Under the pieces are notes generated by a model, which did not search any database, was not told where the DNA came from, and saw only the letters and a list, made by a program, of their open reading frames with translations. DNA of 48,703 nt, taken from assembly GCA_903933935.1 (NCBI GenBank), contig CAIZMB010000044.1, positions 1 through 48,703 of the forward strand, read 5' to 3'. The stretch comes from an uncultured Cytophagaceae bacterium (GTDB lineage: Bacteria > Bacteroidota > Bacteroidia > Cytophagales > Spirosomataceae). The position numbers were made by a program, and so were the translations under genes. Positions 1 to 7,891 of this stretch are shown piece after piece. The first letter of the stretch is position 1. Each line of letters begins with the position of its first letter.

Positions 1-40
1 AACACGCATAATTTTCGTTGGATAGGCCCTAAAAATTATT

Positions 41-802
41 TTAATGAGTTAAAAAATGGTCAAATGTGTCGCCTCGTAAACCTAAGCGAATGGTTTCTAA
101 TGAAATCACTTCGTTAGGAGCAATATTTCCAACATTCACATTGGCGCCTACCAACTTAACAAACCAAACTTGTTGGGACTTCTGAGGAGCCTCCCAAATG
201 ATTTTTTCTTCAGGAATTTCGGTCAAAATCTCTTCCACTAATCCTTGGCGAACTTCCCCAGATGAACGAAATAAACCCACATTGCCCCCTTCTCTTGCCT
301 CACCAATGACTTTCCATGATCCGGCTTCTAATTCCATTTTCATCAACTTGATCCATTTGTAGGGAGGAATTATTTTAGCTTCATCTTTCGATCCCACTTC
401 AGAAAGAACTATCACTTGCTTAGAAAGCTTGTGAATAAATTCACATTTTATGTCGGAAGGCATATCCACTGAGCCATCTGAAATTTCAGCATATTCCATC
501 CCATACTGATCTAGAACCCGCTGATATTCATCCACTTGGCCACGAATGTAAAATGCTTCAAATAGGGTACCACCAAAATAAACGGGGATTCCTGCCGATT
601 TATAGATAGCCAGTTTTTCCTTCAAATTGGGGGTTACATAAGATGTAGCCCAACCTAATTTTACAATATCGGTATGAGCACCGCCCATCTCAATGAAATC
701 TTCTACTTGCCTTAAGCTCAACCCTTTGTCCATGACCATCGTCAATCCCTTTTGACGTGGTTTTACAGTTCGTTCTGGAATTTGATCTAAATTATAATTC
801 AT
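41..802 (-). CDS. comA: Phosphosulfolactate synthase (ComA family)
   Basis: ComA enzymes add sulfite to phosphoenolpyruvate to make phosphosulfolactate, the first step of coenzyme M synthesis in methanogens. The 253-residue product matches the family along its length: an N-terminal GLTMVMDKGLS segment, KLGWATS, YFGGTLFE, EISDGS, then EAPQKSQQVWF and a C-terminal VISLETIRLGLRGDTF. These are core barrel and active-site blocks. Methanogenesis is not expected in this phylum, so the product is more likely used for sulfolactate or cysteate, for example as a precursor of capnine-type sulfonolipids (inference). It is transcribed alone, leftward, away from the DUF2147 gene, behind a good promoter match at 833-860. 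The gene is intact. Family assignment is firm; the physiological role is open. Confidence 0.9.
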   Translation of the reverse strand: MNYNLDQIPERTVKPRQKGLTMVMDKGLSLRQVEDFIEMGGAHTDIVKLGWATSYVTPNLKEKLAIYKSAGIPVYFGGTLFEAFYIRGQVDEYQRVLDQYGMEYAEISDGSVDMPSDIKCEFIHKLSKQVIVLSEVGSKDEAKIIPPYKWIKLMKMELEAGSWKVIGEAREGGNVGLFRSSGEVRQGLVEEILTEIPEEKIIWEAPQKSQQVWFVKLVGANVNVGNIAPNEVISLETIRLGLRGDTFDHFLTH

Positions 803-832
803 AATGTGATATTGGCTGTGATTTTTTCAATT

Positions 833-860
833 CAAATCTAAAAAGAAATTTCGGTACAAA
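833..860 (-). promoter_or_regulatory. Promoter of comA
   Basis: On the minus strand TTTG (860-857), a 16-base spacer and TAGATTTG (840-833) match the Bacteroidota promoter pattern TTTG-N(16-20)-TAnnTTTG. The ATG lies about 30 bases downstream at 802, giving a short leader. Spacing is slightly short. An alternative -7 (TATTTTTG on the minus strand, 864-857) overlaps the upstream box. Confidence 0.45.
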
Positions 861-933
861 AATAAGCATTCCGAATGAGGTCAGCAAACCTTTTGGAATT
901 CTGTTAGTTTAGTAATTTATCATGATTTCACCA

Positions 934-941
934 TATATTTG
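934..941 (+). promoter_or_regulatory. -7 element of the DUF2147 gene
   Basis: TATATTTG matches TAnnTTTG and lies 22 bases before the ATG at 964. It lies downstream of the possible ATG at 922, so it argues that 964 is the true start. No convincing -33 TTG is visible at the expected distance. Confidence 0.4.
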
Positions 942-963
942 CACATTCAAAAATTTTCTATCG

Positions 964-1383
964 ATGAAAACAACATTCTTATTATTATTTAGCACACTAA
1001 TTCTACATGCAAATTCATTTGCAAACTCGGGTCCTGATGCCATTTTAGGTGAGTGGATTTCACAAGAAAAAGACGGAAAAATTAGTATTTACAAACAAGG
1101 CGATAAATTTTACGGAAAAATTACTTGGTCAAAAACACCTGGCAAAAAAGATGTTAATAATCCAGATCCTAAATTACGTACGAGAGATATCGTTAATACC
1201 GTTATTCTCTCAGATTTTAAATTCAAAGGATCTAGTTGGGAAGAAGGAAAAATTTATGACCCAAAATCTGGAAAAACATACGATTGCATTTTAAAAGTAA
1301 AAGACAATAATAAAGTTCTAGATATCCGAGGATATGTAGGTGTACCCATGTTTGGCCGAACTGCGACATGGACCCGTTCCTAA
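964..1383 (+). CDS. Secreted DUF2147 protein
   Basis: Small exported protein of the DUF2147 family, common in Bacteroidota and Proteobacteria, of unknown biochemical function. From the ATG at 964 it has 139 residues and begins with a typical signal peptide (MKTTFLLLF, hydrophobic core, Ala-rich end near HANSFA). The mature part has the family pattern: ILGEWISQEKDGKISIY near the start, a KITW block, and a C-terminal VLDIRGYVGVPMFGRTATW. A start at 922 would put 14 extra residues, including two Cys, before the signal peptide and would lie upstream of the -7 element, so I prefer 964. It is followed after 28 bases by a thioesterase gene in the same direction; co-transcription is possible but not shown. 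Confidence 0.85.
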   Translation: MKTTFLLLFSTLILHANSFANSGPDAILGEWISQEKDGKISIYKQGDKFYGKITWSKTPGKKDVNNPDPKLRTRDIVNTVILSDFKFKGSSWEEGKIYDPKSGKTYDCILKVKDNNKVLDIRGYVGVPMFGRTATWTRS

Positions 1384-1411
1384 AAAATAATTATTCCGCC
1401 TAATCGATTAT

Positions 1412-1861
1412 ATGAAACCAAACGAAACGGTTCTTCAGTTTTTGAACCAAAATTTAGATCGTAAGATCATTGACGGAAATCCGAACCCGGTATCTGCGTG
1501 GTTAGACGGCACCTTGAAAAAGGCTGCACTAGGTTCAATTACAGCTGAATTTGACGTGAGAGCAGACCAGTGTAATCATGCTGGCGTATTGCACGGGGGT
1601 GTTATTTCAACGATGTTGGATGAAATCATGGGTATGACCCTGATTACCGTTGAGATAGATCACCTGTATGTCACGATCAATTTACATGTCGACTTCCTAT
1701 ACGGTGCTAAAGCTGGTGAAAAAGTTACGGTAACCTCAGAGGTTTACCGAGTAGGTAAGAAAATCGCTAATGTAGAGGCTAAAATGTACAATCAGGAAGG
1801 GAAAATATTGGCAAAAGCGACCAGTAATTTAGCGGCCACTTCCATCCCAATTAAAATTTAA
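1412..1861 (+). CDS. PaaI-family hotdog thioesterase
   Basis: Acyl-CoA thioesterase of the hotdog fold (149 residues, usual size). The signature HGGVISTMLDEIMG lies near residue 67: HGG followed by an acidic residue on the long helix, as in PaaI/4-hydroxybenzoyl-CoA thioesterase relatives. A second conserved strand (NLHVDFLYGAKAGEKVTV) follows. These cytosolic enzymes hydrolyse small or aromatic acyl-CoA thioesters; the substrate cannot be told from sequence. It lies 28 bases after the DUF2147 gene. Its 3' end overlaps the end of feoB on the opposite strand by four bases (1858-1861), so the two transcripts converge with no room for a separate terminator. The window holds a second, different hotdog gene at 11656-12075. 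Confidence 0.85.
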   Translation: MKPNETVLQFLNQNLDRKIIDGNPNPVSAWLDGTLKKAALGSITAEFDVRADQCNHAGVLHGGVISTMLDEIMGMTLITVEIDHLYVTINLHVDFLYGAKAGEKVTVTSEVYRVGKKIANVEAKMYNQEGKILAKATSNLAATSIPIKI

Positions 1862-3984
1862 GAGAGGGCTTGATAGACTAAAAAAGCGGATAAATACGCT
1901 AATGCAGTCATATAACCGAATTGAATCAAAGGATATTTCCACGATTTGGTTTCGCGGTAGGTTGTTGCCAATGTGCTCATACATTGCATGGCAAAGGCAT
2001 AGAAAATCAGTAAAGAAAATCCCAATGCCATATCGTACATAGGCTTTCCAGTTTGTGGATTTATCTCTGCACGCATTCTATTTTTGATGGTCGCATTTTC
2101 ATTATCAATTTCACCTCCTAAACTATAGATCGTTGACATCGTTCCCACAAATACTTCGCGGGCAGCAAAAGAAGTGATCAATGCAATCCCAATTTTCCAA
2201 TCGTATCCCAAAGGCCTAATGGCTGGCTCAATAAACTTACCAAAATGACCCGCATACGAATTTTCTAATTTTTCTCCGGCAATTTTATTGCTCAGCTCAA
2301 CGCCTGTTAAATTAGGATTTTGAATTTTGATTCTATTGGTCGCATCCTCCATGCTATTTCCTGGACCGTAGCTCGCTAACACCCACAATATAATCGAAAT
2401 AGCCACGATGACTTTACCGGCTTCAAAAACAAATGCCTTCACATTGTTCAAAATTGTATAACTAACATGCTTAAATCTAGGCCCTTTATAGGTGGGTAAT
2501 TCCATGATGAAGTAACTCTTTTCCTTCGCCTTCAAAATTAATTTCATGAGGTAGGCAGAAAATAATGCCATAAAAAAACCGAGCAAATACAAGATAAATA
2601 ACACGAGTCCTTGTAAGTTAAAAAGCCCAAATAAGGTATTTTTTTCGGGAACCACTAAGGCGATCAACACCGTGTAAATAGGCAATCGAGCCGAACATGA
2701 CATCAAAGGAGTAACCAAAATAGTGATCAATCGATCTTTTCGAGAACCGATCGACCGCGTACTCATAATGGCAGGCACTGCACAAGCCACACTGGAAAGA
2801 AGTGGAACGACCGACTTCCCATTTAATCCAAAACGGCGCATTAATTTATCCATGATAAACATCACACGAGACATATATCCCGTTTCCTCTAACATCGAAA
2901 TAAAGAAAAATAGAAAGGCGATTTGTGGAATAAAGATCAAAACACCGCCGATGCCTGCAATTAATCCATCGGTTAATAATCCTCTAAATGTCGATTCCGG
3001 CAGTATGCCTTTCAACCAATCATTTAATAAAGCTACCCCAGCGTCGATGGCATCCATCGGATAAGTGGCCCACGTAAAAACAGCTTGAAACATGACAAAT
3101 AAAATTGCCAAAAAGAACAAATATCCACCAACTGGATGTAGAAATAATTTATCTAATCGGTCTGTCCATGTTTTTACGGGTGGTGCATCCCATTGTCTAT
3201 TTAAATTAATGACGCATCGATCTACTACTTCCGTTAAAAACTCGTAGCGTTTCACGGTTTCGGCCGACTTGTATTTTTTAGGTTCAAAATTATGTTTGAC
3301 CATAATTTGATCCAAATCTGCACACTGGACTTTCGTAAACATTTTCATGCGATCATGTTCCATCAGCCAAAGCAAACACCGATAAGGATCCACGTCTCCA
3401 AAAGCCGCCTGAATATCAGCAATCAACTCCTCTGAAACCGGAAGTGGTAAGCCATCATTTGACGAAAATCTATTTTCTAAGGTTTTTTGAACCGCTAATT
3501 TTAATCCATTGATACCAATCCCCTTTTTTGCATTTACCTCCGCCACCTCCACACTTAGCTCTCGAGCTAACTTGATCGAGTTGATGACATACCCCTCATT
3601 TTCAGCTACGTCAATCATATTTAGGGCCAAAACAGTAGGAATTCCTAAGTCCCGAACCTGAGAAAAAAGCAATAAATTTCGTTTTAAGTTTGACGCATCA
3701 GCCACGACAATTGCCATATCCGGATAATCAGGATGTGCAGGATTTCCCAATATATTAATCACCAATTCCTCGTCAATAGACTTAGGATAAATACTATATA
3801 TTCCGGGTAAATCTAAAACCTCGATTTCATTTTTTGGTCCTAATTCCCATATGCCGGTCAATTTATCCATGGTTACACCAGGGAAATTTCCGGTTTTTTG
3901 ACGGAGGCCAGTCAATGAATTGAACAAGGACGACTTCCCCGCATTTGGGTTTCCAATAAGAGCTATTTTAGGGATCTTGGCCAA
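1858..3984 (-). CDS. feoB: Ferrous iron transport protein FeoB
   Basis: Inner-membrane Fe(II) transporter with an N-terminal G domain (708 residues, normal length). G motifs are clear: GNPNAGKS at 11-18, T38 within GVTMDK for switch I, DLPG at 58-61 and NMID at 122-125. A helical regulatory part follows (about 170-270), then the Gate-containing polytopic region from about residue 290 to the C-terminus, with the conserved SCSARLPIY segment. It starts with TTG at 3984-3982, one base after the feoA stop; no ATG exists in frame before the G1 motif. feoA and feoB therefore form a tightly coupled operon for uptake of ferrous iron under reducing or low-oxygen conditions. No feoC is seen. Confidence 0.97.
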   Translation of the reverse strand: MAKIPKIALIGNPNAGKSSLFNSLTGLRQKTGNFPGVTMDKLTGIWELGPKNEIEVLDLPGIYSIYPKSIDEELVINILGNPAHPDYPDMAIVVADASNLKRNLLLFSQVRDLGIPTVLALNMIDVAENEGYVINSIKLARELSVEVAEVNAKKGIGINGLKLAVQKTLENRFSSNDGLPLPVSEELIADIQAAFGDVDPYRCLLWLMEHDRMKMFTKVQCADLDQIMVKHNFEPKKYKSAETVKRYEFLTEVVDRCVINLNRQWDAPPVKTWTDRLDKLFLHPVGGYLFFLAILFVMFQAVFTWATYPMDAIDAGVALLNDWLKGILPESTFRGLLTDGLIAGIGGVLIFIPQIAFLFFFISMLEETGYMSRVMFIMDKLMRRFGLNGKSVVPLLSSVACAVPAIMSTRSIGSRKDRLITILVTPLMSCSARLPIYTVLIALVVPEKNTLFGLFNLQGLVLFILYLLGFFMALFSAYLMKLILKAKEKSYFIMELPTYKGPRFKHVSYTILNNVKAFVFEAGKVIVAISIILWVLASYGPGNSMEDATNRIKIQNPNLTGVELSNKIAGEKLENSYAGHFGKFIEPAIRPLGYDWKIGIALITSFAAREVFVGTMSTIYSLGGEIDNENATIKNRMRAEINPQTGKPMYDMALGFSLLIFYAFAMQCMSTLATTYRETKSWKYPLIQFGYMTALAYLSAFLVYQALS

Positions 3985-3985
3985 T

Positions 3986-4210
3986 TTAAATCGAATTAAT
4001 TAGGATGGTGGCCGCCTCTTCTTTTCGCATAGATAAAGTGTAACCTGAAACTTTAATGGCAATAGGGTCACCAAAGGGTGCATGATGTGTTAAAATAACT
4101 TCTGTACCTGGCAAACAACCCATTTCTAATAATTTTAAGGAAAGTTTTTCGTCCGTAAAACCTGTTATAAACCCATGATCCCCAATACCCAAATCTGCAA
4201 CTGTACGCAT
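3986..4210 (-). CDS. feoA: FeoA domain protein
   Basis: Cytosolic SH3-like accessory protein of the Feo iron-uptake system (74 residues, usual size). The family features are the GDHGFITGF start, the LLEMGCLPGTEV turn, a basic/hydrophobic strand (DPIAIKVSGYTLSMRKEEA) and a short C-terminal strand. FeoA is thought to bind FeoB and to influence its activity. It is the first gene of the feoAB operon; the feoB TTG follows its TAA after one base. The upstream 218 bases are shared with the divergent ccmB gene, so iron uptake and haem handling start back to back here. I saw no convincing Fur or DtxR operator by eye. Confidence 0.93.
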   Translation of the reverse strand: MRTVADLGIGDHGFITGFTDEKLSLKLLEMGCLPGTEVILTHHAPFGDPIAIKVSGYTLSMRKEEAATILINSI

Positions 4211-4253
4211 ATAGAACTAAACTTTCCTATTTAGAATTATTCAAAATTAGCTA

Positions 4254-4261
4254 CAAATGTA
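4254..4261 (-). promoter_or_regulatory. feoA: Possible -7 element of feoAB
   Basis: CAAATGTA on the plus strand is TACATTTG on the minus strand, a TAnnTTTG match 43 bases before the feoA ATG. The nearest TTG upstream is about 27 bases away, too far for a clear -33 box, so the call is tentative. Confidence 0.3.
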
Positions 4262-4428
4262 CTAAGTATATTTGAGCTAAAAAATGATCAACTAGAGATT
4301 TAATTTGATGTTTACAGCTGATCAATTAAAATCAGCAGATTTACGATTAATCCCGGGGTAAAATACTTATATAATATTCCTTAAAGCAAATTTTCTGTCG
4401 TAAATTGCGGGTCCTATTAGATTAATTC

Positions 4429-5097
4429 ATGCTAATTAACGAAATACGCGTGTTGGTTAAAAAAGAAATCCAAATGGAATGGCGGCAGAAATACGCAATT
4501 CATGGATTACTCTTGTATTTAGCCTCCACTATATTTGTATGTTATTTATCTTTCAAAGCCAAACAGCAAGCGATTAATCCCATCACCTGGAATACTTTGT
4601 TTTGGCTAATTATATTATTTATGGCCGTCAATGCCATCGGAAAAAGTTTCACGCAAGAATCCAAACAGCGCAATATATTTTATTATTCAATCGTAAGCCC
4701 AGAAGCGGTCATCTACTCAAAGATATTTTACAATTCCCTTGTGATGATCGGTATTTCGTTTATCGGCATTTTATTTTATTCTTGGGTCATGGGCAATCCC
4801 GTTGGTAATTTACCTTTGTATCTTCTCTCATTAATCTTGGGTGCCATCGGTTTTTCGGCAACACTAACAATGGTCGCAGGAATAGCTGCACAAGGAGAAA
4901 ATTCAGCCACATTAATGTCGGTACTTAGTTTTCCCATTATTATTCCACTATTATTAATTTTACTTAAACTCTCAAAAAGTGCGATGGATGGAATATCCAT
5001 GCAGGAGAATTGGGATGAAATGGCTACTTTGGCCTCTTTAGATGTAATTGTTATTGTATTATCAGGAATTTTATTTCCCTATATATGGAGACATTAA
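4429..5097 (+). CDS. ccmB: Haem exporter membrane protein CcmB
   Basis: CcmB is the membrane subunit of the CcmAB ABC transporter, which with CcmC loads haem onto CcmE during system I cytochrome c maturation. The 222-residue protein has about six hydrophobic segments and the family start (EIRVLVKKEIQMEWRQK) together with the FTQESKQRNI block near residue 75. It is the first gene of a rightward run ccmB-C-D-E-F. The partner ATPase gene ccmA is not next to it nor recognisable elsewhere in the window. The last 13 bases overlap ccmC, which suggests translational coupling. Confidence 0.9.
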   Translation: MLINEIRVLVKKEIQMEWRQKYAIHGLLLYLASTIFVCYLSFKAKQQAINPITWNTLFWLIILFMAVNAIGKSFTQESKQRNIFYYSIVSPEAVIYSKIFYNSLVMIGISFIGILFYSWVMGNPVGNLPLYLLSLILGAIGFSATLTMVAGIAAQGENSATLMSVLSFPIIIPLLLILLKLSKSAMDGISMQENWDEMATLASLDVIVIVLSGILFPYIWRH

Positions 5098-5759
5098 AAA
5101 AGAATTATTGGAAAATAGCCTGTATGCTGCTTTTGATCTATACGATTTGGGCAGGATTTATGGGGAAGGTGCCCCGGCAAGCCATTTTAAATGAAACCGT
5201 GAGAAATCTATACTTTCACGTAACCATGTGGTTTACCATGATTTTCTTATTAGGAACTTCCGTGTACCATTCGATTCAATACCTTCGAAAATCAGATATC
5301 AAAAGTGACCTTATCTCAAATGCCTATGTTGAGACCGGTTTGGTTTTTGCCACTTTAGGTCTGGTGACAGGAAGTCTTTGGGCTAAATTTACGTGGGGTG
5401 ATTGGTGGACCAACGACCCTAAATTAAATTCGGTTGCGATCGGACTTTTAATTTATTTAGCCTACGGTTTAGTACGTTCATCCATGCCAGATGAACAGCA
5501 AAAAGCGAGAATATCGAATGTTTATAATATTTTTGCCTTTGTCATTTTCATGATTTTGATTTGGATATTGCCCCGTATGACAGATTCGCTACATCCAGGA
5601 AATGGAGGGAATCCCGGATTTTCAAAATACGATTTAGATTCCAATATGCGCTTGGTCTTTTATCCAGCGATTATTGCTTGGACTATATTAGGCTATTGGA
5701 TCGCAAATCTTAGAATTCGCATAAAAAAATTAGAACACATAACATCAGAAAACGAATAG
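5085..5759 (+). CDS. ccmC: Haem-handling protein CcmC
   Basis: CcmC belongs to the haem-handling protein family and attaches haem to CcmE at the outer face of the inner membrane. The 224-residue product has six predicted membrane segments. The tryptophan-rich loop is at about 96-117 (WAKFTWGDWW, then TNDPKL); the final W of the canonical WxWD is Asn here. Two candidate axial histidines are present, H45 and H170 in the periplasmic loops (NLYFHVT and DSLHPGNG). The start overlaps ccmB by 13 bases; the ccmD-like gene begins two bases after the stop. The reading is firm from the WWD region and gene order. Confidence 0.93.
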   Translation: METLKKNYWKIACMLLLIYTIWAGFMGKVPRQAILNETVRNLYFHVTMWFTMIFLLGTSVYHSIQYLRKSDIKSDLISNAYVETGLVFATLGLVTGSLWAKFTWGDWWTNDPKLNSVAIGLLIYLAYGLVRSSMPDEQQKARISNVYNIFAFVIFMILIWILPRMTDSLHPGNGGNPGFSKYDLDSNMRLVFYPAIIAWTILGYWIANLRIRIKKLEHITSENE

Positions 5760-5761
5760 AT

Positions 5762-5980
5762 ATGAAATTTTCAAACACTTTATTGATTCTTTTAGTTAGC
5801 AGTTTTACTGGGATGGCCCAACAAGCCGACATCGAAATGGCGGATCAATTCCGTGCCGATGGGAAAATATATGTGGTCATTGCAGTAGTTTTATTAATTC
5901 TCGTGGGTCTTTTTATCTATCTTTTCAACTTGGGCAATAAAATTTCCCGACTAGAAAAAGAGATTACTAAGAAAGTTTAA
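5762..5980 (+). CDS. ccmD: CcmD-like small membrane protein
   Basis: Seventy-two residue protein with a short signal-like N-terminus ending near GMAQQ, one strong membrane segment (about 38-56, VVIAVVLLILVGLFIYL) and a charged tail with a short heptad-like stretch (ISRLEKEI). Size, topology and position between ccmC and ccmE fit CcmD, which helps release holo-CcmE from the CcmABC complex. CcmD sequences are poorly conserved, so the symbol rests mainly on gene order. Coding is tight: two bases after ccmC and one base before ccmE. Confidence 0.75.
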   Translation: MKFSNTLLILLVSSFTGMAQQADIEMADQFRADGKIYVVIAVVLLILVGLFIYLFNLGNKISRLEKEITKKV

Positions 5981-5981
5981 T

Positions 5982-6425
5982 ATGAAAAAAACACATATCA
6001 TTGGGTTAATTTTAGTGGCCATTGCCATCGGAATTATTTTAATTACGACGGGCGACGCGAGTACCTATGTGGGCTTTGATGAAGCGGAAAGGATATCGAA
6101 ATCCGACCCATCCCAAAAAGTACATGTCGTAGGAAAACTTAAAAAAGACGCTCAAGGAAAAATCATAGGTATGATATTCAATCCTGCCTTAGATGCAAAC
6201 CGACTAGAGTTTACGGTGGAAGATAGTTTAGGTCGTGAAAATCAGGTCATTTATGCTGCTCCAAAACCTCAGGATTTCGAAAAATCCGAAAAAATTGTTT
6301 TGGTCGGAAGCATGAAAGCAGACAAGATATTTTATTGCGACAAAATTCTTTTAAAATGCCCATCCAAATATCAGGAGGGTAAAATTTCTGCAGATTCAAG
6401 TGCTTCATTTGAAGTGAAAAAATAA
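5982..6425 (+). CDS. ccmE: Haem chaperone CcmE, CxxxY type
   Basis: Periplasmic haem chaperone, 147 residues with one N-terminal membrane anchor (about 5-22) and an OB-fold domain. In the E. coli protein haem binds covalently to His in an HxxxY motif. Here the aligned position is cysteine: C126-P-S-K-Y130. CxxxY CcmE variants are known from archaea and some bacteria and define a modified system I. The rest is typical (GKLKKDAQGK, FTVEDSLG, VLVGSMKADKIF). It sits between the ccmD-like gene and ccmF with one to two base spacings, inside one operon. Confidence 0.93.
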   Translation: MKKTHIIGLILVAIAIGIILITTGDASTYVGFDEAERISKSDPSQKVHVVGKLKKDAQGKIIGMIFNPALDANRLEFTVEDSLGRENQVIYAAPKPQDFEKSEKIVLVGSMKADKIFYCDKILLKCPSKYQEGKISADSSASFEVKK

Positions 6426-6427
6426 AT

Positions 6428-7876
6428 ATGATACACGAAAATATTGGCACTACGGGTCATTTAATGGTAATTGCGTCCTTTGTAACTGCCGCACTAGCAA
6501 CATTTTCTTATTTCAAGGCAACTCAGGCAAGCGATGAGCTTTCTGAAAATGATTGGAAAAAAACAGCAAGAACCTTATTTATCATTCATTTATTTTTAGT
6601 GATCGGCGTGGCCTCAAGCCTTTTCGTCATTATTTATAACCACTATTTTGAATACCATTACGCCTTCACGCATTCATCGTTAGCACTTCCCACCATGTTC
6701 ATGATTTCATGTTATTGGGAAGGCCAAGAGGGTTCATTTTTACTATGGATCTTCTGGCAAGCAATTTTGGGTGTGATTCTAATGATCAAAAATCCCAAAT
6801 GGGAATCTCCAGTAATGACCGTTTTTGCTTTAGTGCAAACGTTTTTGACCTCCATGATTTTAGGTGTCATTATTCCATGGATCGATTTAAAAATTGGATC
6901 ATCTCCCTTTCTTTTGTTGAGAGAGGCGCAGCCCGACTTACCCGTATGGAGTTTACAGCCTAATTTTATTCCAAAAGATGGACGTGGCCTAAATCCATTA
7001 TTGCAGAATTATTGGATGGTCATTCACCCACCTACACTCTTTTTAGGATTTGCCTTGACACTCGTTCCTTTTGCCTATTTAATTGCAGGTCTTTGGAAAA
7101 ATAAGTTGACCGAGTGGATAAAACCTGCATTACCCTGGGCAGCTTTTTCAGGAGCTATTTTAGGGATTGGAATTACCATGGGTGCCTATTGGGCCTATGA
7201 AACTTTGAATTTTGGCGGATACTGGAATTGGGATCCAGTAGAAAATGCCTCTTTTGTTCCTTGGCTCGTTTTAATAGGAGCCATTCACACCATGATTGCC
7301 TACCGAAACTCAAGCGCAGCTCTCAAAACTTCCATTATTTTGGTCATCGCGACCTTTATATTAGTCCTTTATTCTACTTTTTTAAATCGGTCAGGGGTGC
7401 TAGGAAATGCTTCCGTTCACTCATTTACAGATTTAGGTCTTTCGGGCCAACTCCTTATTTACATGTTTACGTTTTTACTGGGGGCCATTATTTTAGCGGC
7501 TTATCGATGGAAAAATTTACCTAAGGATGAAAAAGAGATTGGCATTTACCACAAGGAATTTTGGATTTTTGTTGGAGCTTCTGTGTTAGCTTTATCGGCG
7601 TTCCAACTCATTTTTACGACTTCCATTCCTGTATATAACAAAATTGCAGAAGCCTTTGGCATGGTTTCAAATATGGCTTTGCCTGCTGACCAAGTTGCAC
7701 ATTACAGTAAAATTCAAATTTGGATATTCATAGCCGTTGCCGTTTTAAGTGGAATTGGCCAATATGTTTGGTGGGGAAAATTAAAACAATCCACTTCATT
7801 TAAGCCACTTTACTCTTCACTTTTGAGTTCAGTTTTGTTAACCGTAATTGTCATTAATTTCGAAAAGGTATATTAA
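6428..7876 (+). CDS. ccmF: CcmF haem lyase, N-terminal part (ends at an in-frame TAA)
   Basis: CcmF transfers haem from CcmE to apocytochrome c. This 482-residue part holds most of the catalytic membrane domain: H200 in VIHPPTLFLGF, the WWD motif WNWDPVENASFVPWL at 266-280, and the second histidine region NASVHSFTDLGL near 328-338. About 12 hydrophobic segments are visible. It stops at TAA 7874-7876. The same frame stays open afterwards and continues the protein without a gap (IPYIALLWSGLF), ending at 8977; the joined frame would have 849 codons, close to full-length CcmF-type proteins in this phylum. A nonsense mutation or a sequence error is the simplest reading; a true split gene is possible. 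Confidence 0.85.
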   Translation: MIHENIGTTGHLMVIASFVTAALATFSYFKATQASDELSENDWKKTARTLFIIHLFLVIGVASSLFVIIYNHYFEYHYAFTHSSLALPTMFMISCYWEGQEGSFLLWIFWQAILGVILMIKNPKWESPVMTVFALVQTFLTSMILGVIIPWIDLKIGSSPFLLLREAQPDLPVWSLQPNFIPKDGRGLNPLLQNYWMVIHPPTLFLGFALTLVPFAYLIAGLWKNKLTEWIKPALPWAAFSGAILGIGITMGAYWAYETLNFGGYWNWDPVENASFVPWLVLIGAIHTMIAYRNSSAALKTSIILVIATFILVLYSTFLNRSGVLGNASVHSFTDLGLSGQLLIYMFTFLLGAIILAAYRWKNLPKDEKEIGIYHKEFWIFVGASVLALSAFQLIFTTSIPVYNKIAEAFGMVSNMALPADQVAHYSKIQIWIFIAVAVLSGIGQYVWWGKLKQSTSFKPLYSSLLSSVLLTVIVINFEKVY

Positions 7877-7891
7877 ATTCCATACATCGCT

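Noticed and set aside
922-963. ATG at 922 as start of the DUF2147 gene
   Set aside because: It lies upstream of the likely -7 element at 934-941 and would place a Cys-containing extension before a good signal peptide; ATG 964 is preferred.
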